Part shown: positions 1 to 6,865 of the stretch, in pieces
Numbering within the stretch: position 1 is the stretch's first letter
Layout of the letters: each line of letters starts with the position of its first letter
Assembly: GCA_035455185.1 (NCBI GenBank)
Contig: DATIFQ010000270.1
Location: 1-7,835, forward strand
Length of the DNA: 7,835 bases
Direction: 5' to 3'
From: JAEHDI01 sp035455185
GTDB taxonomy: Bacteria > Acidobacteriota > Terriglobia > Bryobacterales > Bryobacteraceae
Notes under the pieces: generated by a model
The model's database searches: none
What the model saw: the letters and a program-made list of their open reading frames with translations, nothing else
Told to the model about the DNA's origin: nothing
Made by a program: the position numbers and the translations under genes

Positions 1-40
1 ATTTATACGCGCGTTTGCGACAGATTCCCGCACACATCCC
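1..40 (+). other. Upstream flank of the fusion gene
   Basis: This short stretch precedes the first gene. It holds a TATACG hexamer at 4-9 that could serve as a -10 element, but any -35 element would lie outside the window, so no promoter is called. There is no purine-rich ribosome binding site just before the ATG at 41; the last 20 bases are mostly C and A. The frame of the gene stays open back to the window edge but contains no ATG, GTG or TTG, so 41 is the first usable start visible. Confidence 0.35.
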
Positions 41-3000
41 ATGACTCAAGAACAGAAGCATCCTTTGCGCGGCCTCTTGATCGCCCAGTTCTGCGGCGCG
101 TTCAACGACAACGCGTGGAAGCTCATGGTCGCCCTGTTGGCAATCCGGCAGGCCACCGCGCACATGGCGCCGGGCCCTGAACTGGAAACTGCGGCGCAGA
201 CGCAAACCGCACTCACCTTTATCATCTTCACCCTGCCGCTGGTCTTGCTATCCTTGGTCGGCGGCACGCTGGCCGATCGCCTGAGCAAACGCACGGTCAT
301 CATCGCGATAAAGATCGTCGAGGTGCTGCTCATGAGCGCCGGCACCGTCGCGCTCTGGCTGAATCCCGCCGGCGGCGTGCTGCCGTTGATCGTCTTATGC
401 GGGATGGGCGTGCACAGCGCGCTCTTCAGCCCGTCGAAATACGGCATTCTCCCTGAGTTGATTCCGCATGAACGGCTCGCCTCCGGGAACGGGCTCCTGG
501 AGCTCTGGACTTTTGCCGCCATTTTGACCGGGACGGCTGCCGGCGGTTTTCTTCTACAGAGCGCCGGAGAAACCGCCTGGCTGGCGCCGCTCACGTTGGC
601 CCTGCTGTCCATCGTCGGTCTGGTCGCCGCCTTTGCCGTCCCCCGCGTCCCGCCCGCACGCGCCACCGGCGGCGTCGGTTCAACGATTCGCGGCGCCTGG
701 GCCGCCATCCAATCAGAACGGCTGCTGCGCCTGGCCATTCCCGGTGAAATCTTTTTCTGGACGATCGCCAGCCTCTTCGCCCAGAACGTCCTCGTCTATG
801 CCAAGGCGGTCCTCCAGCTCTCCGATGCCATGTCAGGACTCCCGCTCACACTGCTGTCCGTCGGCATCGGCCTCGGTGCGATGCTGGTCGGACGGCTGTC
901 TCAAAACCGGGTGGAGTACGGACTGATCCCCTTGGGAGCCACGGGCGTGTTCATCGCGCTGTCTCTGCTCGGAGCGCTGACTCCGCCATTGTGGGGAACG
1001 TTTCTCGTTATGGGGCTCCTCGGGATCTCCAGCGCGTTCATCTTCGTGCCGCTGAACGCCGTGATCCAGTGGAAATCACCGCCCGATCGGCGCGGCGCCG
1101 TCATCTCATTCTCCAACACCTGCGTCTTCACCGGGATTCTGCTGGGATCGCTCGCCGGCGGCTCCCTCGCCAATGCCGGCCTTTCGACCGGCAGTATTTT
1201 CCTTGCCACCGCCGGAATCACCATCGGAGGCACACTATGGGCTCTCTGGCTGCTGCCCGATGCGTTCCTCCGGCTGCTGCTCGTCATCCTGACGAACACA
1301 GTGTATCGGGTCCGCATTGTCGGCCAGCATCACGTGCCTCAATCCGGCGGGGCGCTCTTAGTCCCGAACCATATGTCCTTCGTGGATGGCTTCCTGCTCA
1401 TGGCGAGCGTCGATCGGCCCATCCGGTTCGTCGTGGATGCCGCTTATGCGACACACCCGCCCTTCAAAGCGTTGATGACCGCGATGAAGGTCATCCCCAT
1501 TTCTTCCGCCGGCGGGCCCCGCATGATTCTCCGGGCGCTGCGCAGCGCGGGGCAGGCGCTCGACGACGGAGAGATCGTCTGCATTTTTCCCGAGGGGCAG
1601 ATCACCAGAACCGGGACGCTCCTGCCGTTCCGAAGGGGATTCGAGCGCATCGTAAAGGGGCGCACCGTCCCCGTCATTCCGATCCATCTCGATCGGGTCT
1701 GGGGCAGCATCTTCAGTTTCACGCACGGGCGATTCGTCAGCAAATGGCCGGAGCGTGTCCCCTATCCCGTCACGGTCTCCTTTGGAGCGCCGCAACCCGC
1801 CGACACCCCGGCCTATGAACTACGCCGCCTGGTGCGGGAGCTGGGAGAAGCGGCATGGTATTTGCGAAAAGTCGATCAGGAAGCCCTGCATCGTCCCGTG
1901 GTGAGAACCTGGCGGCGAAACCCGTTTTCCTTTGCCATGGCCGACGCTTCCCGCCCGCATGTGTCGGCCTTCCAGGCCTTGGTCGGAACGATCGCCCTTG
2001 CCCGGACACTCAAACCCCATTGGGAAGGACAAGAGCATGTGGGCCTGCTCCTGCCGCCCAGCGTTGCGGGCGCCTTGGTCAACATCGCGGCGTCGCTGGC
2101 CGGGAAGACCAGCGTCAACCTGAACTATACGGTGGGCCGCGCCGGCCTCGAATCAGCCGTCACGCAAGCGTCCATCAAGACCGTGCTCACCAGCCACCGC
2201 TTTATTGAAAAGGCAAAGATCGAGATCCCCCAAGGCACCGCTATTCTGTGGATCGAGGACATCGCCAAGACGATCAGCGGCGGCAGGAAGGTCATCGCGA
2301 TCTTGTTCGCGCTGTTCGCCCCGATACGGCTCGTGGAACGGGCCTGCGGCCAGTCGCGCAAGAGGAGCATGGACGATCTAGCCACCATCATCTTCAGCAG
2401 CGGCAGCACGGGTGAGCCGAAGGGCGTGATGCTCTCCCACTTCAGCATTAACTCCAATGTCGAGGGTGCCGCGCAAATCATCCACATCAGCAAGACTGAT
2501 CGCGCTCTCGGCATTCTGCCGTTCTTTCATTCCTTCGGCTACATGCTGCTCTGGTTCTACGCGCGCCATAACACCGGCGTGGTCTTCCACCCCTCGCCGC
2601 TCGACGTAGGCGTCATCGGGGACCTGTGCAGCCGCTACCGCGTCTCGCTGTTGGTCGTTACCCCGACCTTTCTCCAGCTGTATCAGCGGCGCTGCACGCC
2701 GGAACAGTTCAGCACGCTCCGCGTGGTTCTCACGGGGGCCGAAAAGTTGCCGCTGCGTCTCGTGCAGTCGTTCCAGGAACGATTCGGCATTGCCCCCGTC
2801 GAAGGCTACGGGGTCACGGAGTGTGCGCCCGTTATTGCGGCGAACTGTCCGGACTTCCGCGCCGCCGGCTATTACCAGGTGGCGTCGCGCCGGGGAACCG
2901 TCGGACAGCCCCTGCCGGGCGTGTCCGTTCGCATTGTCGATCCCGACACGTTTGAGCTTCTCTCTCCGGGCAAACCAGGCATGCTGCTCGTGAAGGGCCC

Positions 3001-3460
3001 GAACGTGATGAACGGGTATCTGGGCCGGAAGGATCTCACGGACAAAGCCATGTGGGACGGCTGGTACGTAACCGGCGACATCGCCACGTTGGACGAAGAC
3101 GGTTTCCTGGCGATCACCGACAGGCTCTCGCGCTTCTCGAAGATCGGCGGGGAAATGGTTCCCCACGGTTTCGTCGAAGAAGCGCTGCAGCAGGCTGCGG
3201 GCGCGGATATGCAGGTTTTCGCCGTCACGGGCATTCCTGACGAGAAGAAAGGCGAGCGTCTGGCCGTCCTGCATACGTTGGACGAATCCCGCATCCCGGA
3301 CATCCTGGACAAGGTCGCAGCCCAGGGATTATCGAACCTCTTCATTCCATCGCCCCATCAGTTCGTGAAAGTTGAGTCCCTGCCGGTCCTCGGCACCGGC
3401 AAGATCGATCTCCGCGGCGTGAAGCGCATCGCCACCGAGCGGCTTATGCCGGCGTCGTGA
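41..3460 (+). CDS. aas: LplT-PlsC-Aas fusion: lysophospholipid transporter / acyltransferase / acyl-ACP synthetase
   Basis: Predicted inner-membrane enzyme that flips lysophospholipids inward and reacylates them with acyl-ACP made by its own synthetase domain. Residues 1 to about 415 form a major facilitator transporter: a FNDNAW segment near the N-terminus and a loop GGTLADRLSKR at 74-84 matching MFS motif A. Residues about 425-610 are a PlsC acyltransferase with the catalytic HX4D pair (H444, D449) and FPEG at 516-519. Residues about 640-1139 are an adenylate-forming ligase: SSGSTGEPKG at 786-795, GYGVTE at 922-927, TGD ending at D1013, D1027-R1028, and the C-terminal lysine in GTGKIDLR (K1121). 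In E. coli LplT and Aas are separate adjacent proteins; fused forms are known in other bacteria. All catalytic signatures are present, so each domain looks active. The next gene starts nine bases downstream, which suggests cotranscription. Substrate details are inferred from family. Confidence 0.93.
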   Translation: MTQEQKHPLRGLLIAQFCGAFNDNAWKLMVALLAIRQATAHMAPGPELETAAQTQTALTFIIFTLPLVLLSLVGGTLADRLSKRTVIIAIKIVEVLLMSAGTVALWLNPAGGVLPLIVLCGMGVHSALFSPSKYGILPELIPHERLASGNGLLELWTFAAILTGTAAGGFLLQSAGETAWLAPLTLALLSIVGLVAAFAVPRVPPARATGGVGSTIRGAWAAIQSERLLRLAIPGEIFFWTIASLFAQNVLVYAKAVLQLSDAMSGLPLTLLSVGIGLGAMLVGRLSQNRVEYGLIPLGATGVFIALSLLGALTPPLWGTFLVMGLLGISSAFIFVPLNAVIQWKSPPDRRGAVISFSNTCVFTGILLGSLAGGSLANAGLSTGSIFLATAGITIGGTLWALWLLPDAFLRLLLVILTNTVYRVRIVGQHHVPQSGGALLVPNHMSFVDGFLLMASVDRPIRFVVDAAYATHPPFKALMTAMKVIPISSAGGPRMILRALRSAGQALDDGEIVCIFPEGQITRTGTLLPFRRGFERIVKGRTVPVIPIHLDRVWGSIFSFTHGRFVSKWPERVPYPVTVSFGAPQPADTPAYELRRLVRELGEAAWYLRKVDQEALHRPVVRTWRRNPFSFAMADASRPHVSAFQALVGTIALARTLKPHWEGQEHVGLLLPPSVAGALVNIAASLAGKTSVNLNYTVGRAGLESAVTQASIKTVLTSHRFIEKAKIEIPQGTAILWIEDIAKTISGGRKVIAILFALFAPIRLVERACGQSRKRSMDDLATIIFSSGSTGEPKGVMLSHFSINSNVEGAAQIIHISKTDRALGILPFFHSFGYMLLWFYARHNTGVVFHPSPLDVGVIGDLCSRYRVSLLVVTPTFLQLYQRRCTPEQFSTLRVVLTGAEKLPLRLVQSFQERFGIAPVEGYGVTECAPVIAANCPDFRAAGYYQVASRRGTVGQPLPGVSVRIVDPDTFELLSPGKPGMLLVKGPNVMNGYLGRKDLTDKAMWDGWYVTGDIATLDEDGFLAITDRLSRFSKIGGEMVPHGFVEEALQQAAGADMQVFAVTGIPDEKKGERLAVLHTLDESRIPDILDKVAAQGLSNLFIPSPHQFVKVESLPVLGTGKIDLRGVKRIATERLMPAS

Positions 3461-3469
3461 CGTCTCCCT

Positions 3470-5173
3470 ATGCACAACCGACTGCTTCAGGCGCGAACAG
3501 GGTTACCCGACGATTCGCACACGCACCGCCACTCGCATGCGACCAGGCTTGCCAGTGTCGGCGCCATGCTGATCACCACTGTCGTGCTTGGCACCCATCC
3601 TGTGTGGGCCGCACCAGAATCCGCGACCGTGATAGGAACGATTCAGATCGGAAGTTCCCCGCTGCCTCAAGAGCATCTCGGGCTCTTCAATGGCACCGCC
3701 TTCACGCTGACAACCGGCCGATGCAACCACTGCAAAACACCTCCGCAGGCTCTTTGGTACTTCGCTGAGGAGTCAATTGCAGTTCCCTCACACCCTGCTG
3801 CGCAGGAAGGCCAGGGCTCCGCAGATCCTCTACCATTTCTGGTGTGGCTCGGCTCACCTGAACTGATCTCGAAGGCGCTGCTCGCATCAGACCACATCTC
3901 CCTCAACGTCGCGGAGGGCAGCCGCATTCCTCTTCGGTTAACGCCCAAACTCCCGACGAATCAGTCGTACTACAACCACTCCACTGCGAGCTTTTTCAGC
4001 ACCCATCCCCTGCGCCTGCGCGGCCGCACCGTTCCCTCTCCTGAGGGATATTACTTCGAAACCCGCACCATCTGGCCGGCCGATTTCCTGCTTACCCGCG
4101 ATCGATCCACGGATGTGACAGCCAATAACCAGACCATCCCGCGATTGATCGAAGATGCCGGTCAGGCCGCGAGTGAAACCATCACGACCCATGTGTTGTG
4201 GGAGAAGAGCCGCGCATCATGGGCCGGGAAACCGGTCCTCGGCGCCATACTCAATGGAGCCCAAGCCGACGACGACGAGGCGCACGGCGGACACTTCGGC
4301 ATCGTCACAGGGCGAGTCGGTCCCCACGGCGAATGGGCCGACTGGCTGGTGAACAATTTCTACGATCCCGACGTCATCAGTGAAAAGGGCATTCTCCCTG
4401 CCATGGTCCCGATGGACAACTACCTGATGGATCTCAATAGCGGACAATCCTACTATCGGCCGAGTGCGCTCCTTGTAATCGTGCTGAAGCACGATCGAAT
4501 TCCCGCCGTTTTTCAATCCACCGTTCAGGACGTGTTTCGCCGGCTCTACCGCCACGAACTGGATTACGATAACGCCCTGCTCAACTGCGCAGGGCTCAGC
4601 ATCGATCAACTGCGTGCCCTCGGCTGGCAAATTCCCATGCAAGGCCCCAGCAGTCGTCTAAAAGCGACGGGGGGCTATCTCTATATAGCCGCCACGGACC
4701 GCAGCCTCGTCAGCGGGCTAAACGTCTATCGATTTTTCTCTGAGGAGCGGACCAGGCTGCTCCCACGCGTGACCTTCGAGGCGATCGGAAACGACCTCTT
4801 GCACCTCCTTCAACAGTCGGACGCTGGGCGGATGCTCACGTCCTTCGAGCAATGGCTGCGTGACGATGTTGAAGCCGTGCTCTACGTCCATATCCCGCAG
4901 ATTCCATCCAGTCGCGCCCAAGGCACCCACGCAGTCGCGACACTCGAGGAGTACCAACAGCGCGTCCCCGCCGACCACTCGAAATGGAAAACCGTGGCAG
5001 TCCCGCCGCGCCCGTTTCCAGCTGAGTTGCGCGTGAGCCCCGCGCCAGTCGAAGCCACGACAATCCCGCACCCGGTACTCGCACTCGTGATAGGTTTTTT
5101 ACTGGGCATGGTCTGGGTGGGGCGACTTCTCTTTCAGCGCGGCAACCGCGGGCTGAGAATGCGCACACGATGA
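3470..5173 (+). CDS. Unassigned exported, C-terminally anchored protein; possible permuted NlpC/P60-papain-like enzyme
   Basis: I do not recognise this 567-residue protein. The start at 3470 is preferred over ATG 3566 because the latter would cut into the hydrophobic core (about 27-41) of a signal peptide and remove its preceding arginines; cleavage is plausible after VWA (A47). The pre-core segment is long and His-rich (H17-H23). The mature part has a C85-N-H-C88 pair, then GGHFGIVTG at 273-281 and LNCAGL at 371-376. A His in a GHxGIV context followed about 100 residues later by a Cys in an N-C-x-x-L context is the order seen in circularly permuted NlpC/P60-papain enzymes such as YiiX and LRAT, making H275 and C373 candidate catalytic residues; this is inference from short motifs. 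A proline-rich stretch (about 510-535) leads to one membrane helix at about 536-555 and an arginine-rich tail, so the body should lie in the periplasm. No Shine-Dalgarno is visible. Placement directly after the Aas fusion suggests a membrane-lipid or envelope role. Confidence 0.8.
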   Translation: MHNRLLQARTGLPDDSHTHRHSHATRLASVGAMLITTVVLGTHPVWAAPESATVIGTIQIGSSPLPQEHLGLFNGTAFTLTTGRCNHCKTPPQALWYFAEESIAVPSHPAAQEGQGSADPLPFLVWLGSPELISKALLASDHISLNVAEGSRIPLRLTPKLPTNQSYYNHSTASFFSTHPLRLRGRTVPSPEGYYFETRTIWPADFLLTRDRSTDVTANNQTIPRLIEDAGQAASETITTHVLWEKSRASWAGKPVLGAILNGAQADDDEAHGGHFGIVTGRVGPHGEWADWLVNNFYDPDVISEKGILPAMVPMDNYLMDLNSGQSYYRPSALLVIVLKHDRIPAVFQSTVQDVFRRLYRHELDYDNALLNCAGLSIDQLRALGWQIPMQGPSSRLKATGGYLYIAATDRSLVSGLNVYRFFSEERTRLLPRVTFEAIGNDLLHLLQQSDAGRMLTSFEQWLRDDVEAVLYVHIPQIPSSRAQGTHAVATLEEYQQRVPADHSKWKTVAVPPRPFPAELRVSPAPVEATTIPHPVLALVIGFLLGMVWVGRLLFQRGNRGLRMRTR

Positions 5174-5190
5174 CAACCAAGGAGCCGGGC

Positions 5191-5213
5191 TTGACCACCA
5201 AGTCCCTGGTCAA
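5191..5213. repeat. Inverted repeat TTGACCA-N9-TGGTCAA
   Basis: Two perfect 7-base arms (5191-5197 and 5207-5213) are separated by nine bases. An outer pair TGACAA (5171-5176, covering the stop codon of the preceding gene) and TTGTCA (5214-5219) adds partial nesting. The arms are not GC-rich and no U-tract follows, so a protein-binding operator is more likely than a terminator. The role is inferred. Confidence 0.45.
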
Positions 5214-5229
5214 TTGTCAGGCTACCGTC

Positions 5230-5263
5230 TCAATCAAACGAGATTTGACTAGTCAATCAAACG
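5230..5263. repeat. 11-base direct repeat TCAATCAAACG, two copies
   Basis: Identical copies lie at 5230-5240 and 5253-5263, with a 23-base period. The second copy overlaps the right half of the palindrome at 5245-5256. Such tandem sites just upstream of a promoter can be activator or repressor half-sites. Two copies only, so chance is not fully excluded. Confidence 0.45.
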
Positions 5264-5277
5264 CGTTGTGCTACGCT
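5245..5277 (+). promoter_or_regulatory. Candidate sigma70-type promoter with palindrome over the -35
   Basis: TTGACT at 5245-5250 matches five of six bases of the -35 consensus. Downstream, GTGCTA (5268-5273) lies at a 17-base spacing but matches poorly, while TACGCT (5272-5277) preceded by TG (5269-5270) resembles an extended -10 but sits at a long 21-base spacing. Transcription would start near 5280-5285, shortly before the ATG at 5310. The -35 is embedded in the perfect palindrome TTGACTAGTCAA (5245-5256), so a repressor bound there would block polymerase. The motif evidence is moderate and the -10 assignment is uncertain. Confidence 0.4.
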
Positions 5278-5309
5278 TGGTTCAGCCCTGCTGGGATACT
5301 TACCGGGCC

Positions 5310-5918
5310 ATGCCGAGTATCTATCAACTCAAACCGGCCTTTCAGAATTTGCTGCGTCCGGTGACGCGCGGCCTCGCCGCCGCAGGCGTGACGGCAAATC
5401 AAGTAACCCTCGCCGCGCTGGGCCTTTCCTGTCTCGCAGGTGCGGTCATTGCCTGGCAGCCGTTCAACCGTCCGCTACTCCTGCTCATACCGCTCACGCT
5501 GATCCTCCGCATGGCGCTGAACGCGATCGACGGCATGCTGGCCCGTGAGCATGATATGAAGAGCCGGCTGGGCGCGCTCCTGAACGAGCTGGGAGACGTC
5601 CTCTCAGACTCCGCCCTGTATCTGCCTCTGGCGCAGGTGCCCGGCTTCGATCCGCGGCTGGTGGTGTCGGTCGTGGTCCTGAGTGTCATCGTGGAGCTGA
5701 CCGGCGTCGCCGCCGTCCAGATCGGCGCTGCACGCAACTATGCCGGGCCCATGGGCAAAAGCGATCGTGCGTTTGTGTTTGGCCTCATCACGCTGCTCCT
5801 GGGCCTCAACATTTCTCCCGGCCTCTGGGTGACCCTGTTGTTGGGTGCGATGGTGCTGCTCTCCGCCTTCACCATCTACAATCGCGCCAGGCGTTCATTG
5901 GCCGAAGGAGCCGTATAG
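5310..5918 (+). CDS. ynbA: CDP-alcohol phosphatidyltransferase, YnbA type
   Basis: Integral membrane enzyme expected to swap CMP of a CDP-linked lipid for an alcohol, making a phospholipid; the alcohol is unknown. The core motif is at 71-96: N71-x2-D74-G75-x2-A78-R79-x8-G88-x3-N92-x3-D96, with a further D100. The family consensus has Asp at the two positions occupied here by N71 and N92. Several hydrophobic segments surround it, as expected for a six-helix fold. The product is 202 residues, about the length of E. coli YnbA, and from memory it resembles YnbA closely, including the N-terminus (YQ-KP), the NA-DGMLARE block and the YAGP-GKSDRA block. That N-terminal match supports ATG 5310 over an in-frame GTG at 5268, which adds 14 residues and lies at or before the likely transcription start. 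No strong Shine-Dalgarno precedes 5310. It shares one base with the next gene, implying translational coupling. Confidence 0.87.
   Translation: MPSIYQLKPAFQNLLRPVTRGLAAAGVTANQVTLAALGLSCLAGAVIAWQPFNRPLLLLIPLTLILRMALNAIDGMLAREHDMKSRLGALLNELGDVLSDSALYLPLAQVPGFDPRLVVSVVVLSVIVELTGVAAVQIGAARNYAGPMGKSDRAFVFGLITLLLGLNISPGLWVTLLLGAMVLLSAFTIYNRARRSLAEGAV
5905..5910 (+). promoter_or_regulatory. Strong ribosome binding site AAGGAG for the YnbB-type gene
   Basis: AAGGAG lies inside the end of the preceding gene and seven bases before GTG 5918. It fixes the GTG, which overlaps the upstream TAG stop by one base (TAGTG), as the start. It is the best Shine-Dalgarno in the window. Confidence 0.8.
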
Positions 5919-6856
5919 TGCTCACCCACGTCAAACCGCCGGTCTTCTGGGCACTCGGGGGCATAATCGGCATTCTCCTTCTCGCCTCCGTCGTCACGGT
6001 TCTTCTTAAGCGGCTGCACCCGGAAACACACTATCTCGAATTGCATCAGCGCATCCGTTCCTGGTGGATCATGGTCGGCATCTTCGCCGGGGCCATCCTC
6101 TTGAGCCGGACCGCCTCCATCGTCTTCTTTGCCTTCATCAGCTTTCTCGCGCTGAAAGAGTATGTCTCACTGATTCCTACCAGACGGGCCGACCGGCGCG
6201 TGCTCTTCTGGGCCTACGCGGCCATTCCGATCCAATACCTCTGGGTGCACTGGGAATGGTACGGGATGTTCATCATCTTCATTCCGGTCTATCTGTTCCT
6301 CTTGCTGCCCATGCGCATGGTGCTGATCGGCGAAACGAAAGAATTTCTGCGCGCAGCCGGCACGCTGCACTGGGGTCTGATGATGATGGTCTTCAGCGTG
6401 AGTCACGCGGCCTTCTTCCTCGTATTGGCCGAAGACAAGAACCCGATCGCCGGCGGCGCCGGCCTGGTCCTCTATCTCGTCTTCCTGACACAATTCAATG
6501 ACGTGGCTCAGTACGTCTGGGGCAAAATGACGGGGCATCACAAAATCATCCCGAAGGTCAGTCCCAACAAGACCTGGGAAGGATTTCTGGGCGGCCTCGC
6601 GACGACGATCGGTCTGGCTGCGCTACTGGCGCCGCAGTTCACCCCGCTGACGCTGCATGAATCTCTCCTGGCGGGCCTGCTCATCGGATGCGGCGGGTTC
6701 ATCGGCGACGTGACGATCTCCGCATTGAAGCGCGACATCGGCGTGAAGGACAGCGGCACCCTGCTACCAGGACACGGCGGCATTCTCGATCGCATCGACA
6801 GCCTGACCTATACCGCACCGATTTTGTTTCACTTCATCTATTACCTGCACTATTGA
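5918..6856 (+). CDS. ynbB: Phosphatidate cytidylyltransferase (CDP-diglyceride synthase), YnbB type
   Basis: Polytopic inner-membrane enzyme expected to convert phosphatidate and CTP to CDP-diacylglycerol, the substrate of the upstream transferase. The C-terminal end carries the complete CdsA family signature at 268-294: S268, K271-R272, K277-D278, H286-G287-G288, D291-R292 and D294. Upstream lie KVSPNKTWEG at 213-222 and FNDVAQY at 193-199, the latter in the place where housekeeping CdsA proteins usually have D-(T/S)-x-A-(Y/F). The N-terminal two thirds is a series of hydrophobic helices. At 312 residues it is slightly longer than CdsA (about 285) and E. coli YnbB (about 298); from memory the match is to YnbB, including SFLALKEY and KRDIGVKDSG. 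The GTG start is backed by AAGGAG seven bases upstream. It is probably a second CDP-diglyceride synthase dedicated to this operon rather than the essential one, but the rest of the genome is not visible. Confidence 0.92.
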   Translation: MLTHVKPPVFWALGGIIGILLLASVVTVLLKRLHPETHYLELHQRIRSWWIMVGIFAGAILLSRTASIVFFAFISFLALKEYVSLIPTRRADRRVLFWAYAAIPIQYLWVHWEWYGMFIIFIPVYLFLLLPMRMVLIGETKEFLRAAGTLHWGLMMMVFSVSHAAFFLVLAEDKNPIAGGAGLVLYLVFLTQFNDVAQYVWGKMTGHHKIIPKVSPNKTWEGFLGGLATTIGLAALLAPQFTPLTLHESLLAGLLIGCGGFIGDVTISALKRDIGVKDSGTLLPGHGGILDRIDSLTYTAPILFHFIYYLHY

Positions 6857-6865
6857 GAGCGCGTC

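Larger units (their letters stand above)
5174..5309 (+). promoter_or_regulatory. Repeat-rich intergenic spacer, probable regulatory region for the ynbA-type operon
   Basis: This is the only sizeable gap in the window and is visibly AT-richer than the flanking genes. It contains an inverted repeat (5191-5213), a 12-base palindrome (5245-5256), two copies of an 11-base direct repeat 23 bases apart, and a near-repeat GAC(A/C)ACCAAG at 5172-5181 and 5193-5202, 21 bases apart. Spacings near two helical turns are typical of sites for dimeric DNA-binding proteins stacked on one face. No run of T follows the inverted repeat, so it does not look like an intrinsic terminator. The regulator is unknown. 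Confidence 0.5.

Noticed and set aside
2378..3274. Long minus-strand open frame of 298 codons inside the fusion gene
   Set aside because: It is antisense to the AMP-ligase domain, which has clear catalytic motifs; long antisense frames are expected in GC-rich coding DNA, and the peptide is low in hydrophobic order and shows no motif.
3719..3736. CNHCK as a cytochrome c haem-binding site
   Set aside because: Haem c attachment needs CxxCH; here the residue after the second Cys is Lys.
3566..5173. Shorter start (ATG 3566) for the exported protein
   Set aside because: It would leave only 15 residues before the likely cleavage site, remove the arginines before the hydrophobic core and cut the core itself; no better ribosome binding site supports it.
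5191..5213. Inverted repeat as an intrinsic terminator of the first block
   Set aside because: The stem is only 7 base pairs, not GC-rich, with a 9-base loop and no following T-run.
5268..5309. Upstream GTG start adding 14 residues to the YnbA-type protein
   Set aside because: The extension overlaps the likely -10 region and has no counterpart in the remembered N-terminus of E. coli YnbA, which aligns from the ATG at 5310.
5170..5364. A 64-codon frame whose ATG overlaps the stop of the exported-protein gene (ATGA)
   Set aside because: It runs through the repeat-rich spacer and into the start of the YnbA-type gene in another frame; its peptide has no recognisable features and no ribosome binding site.
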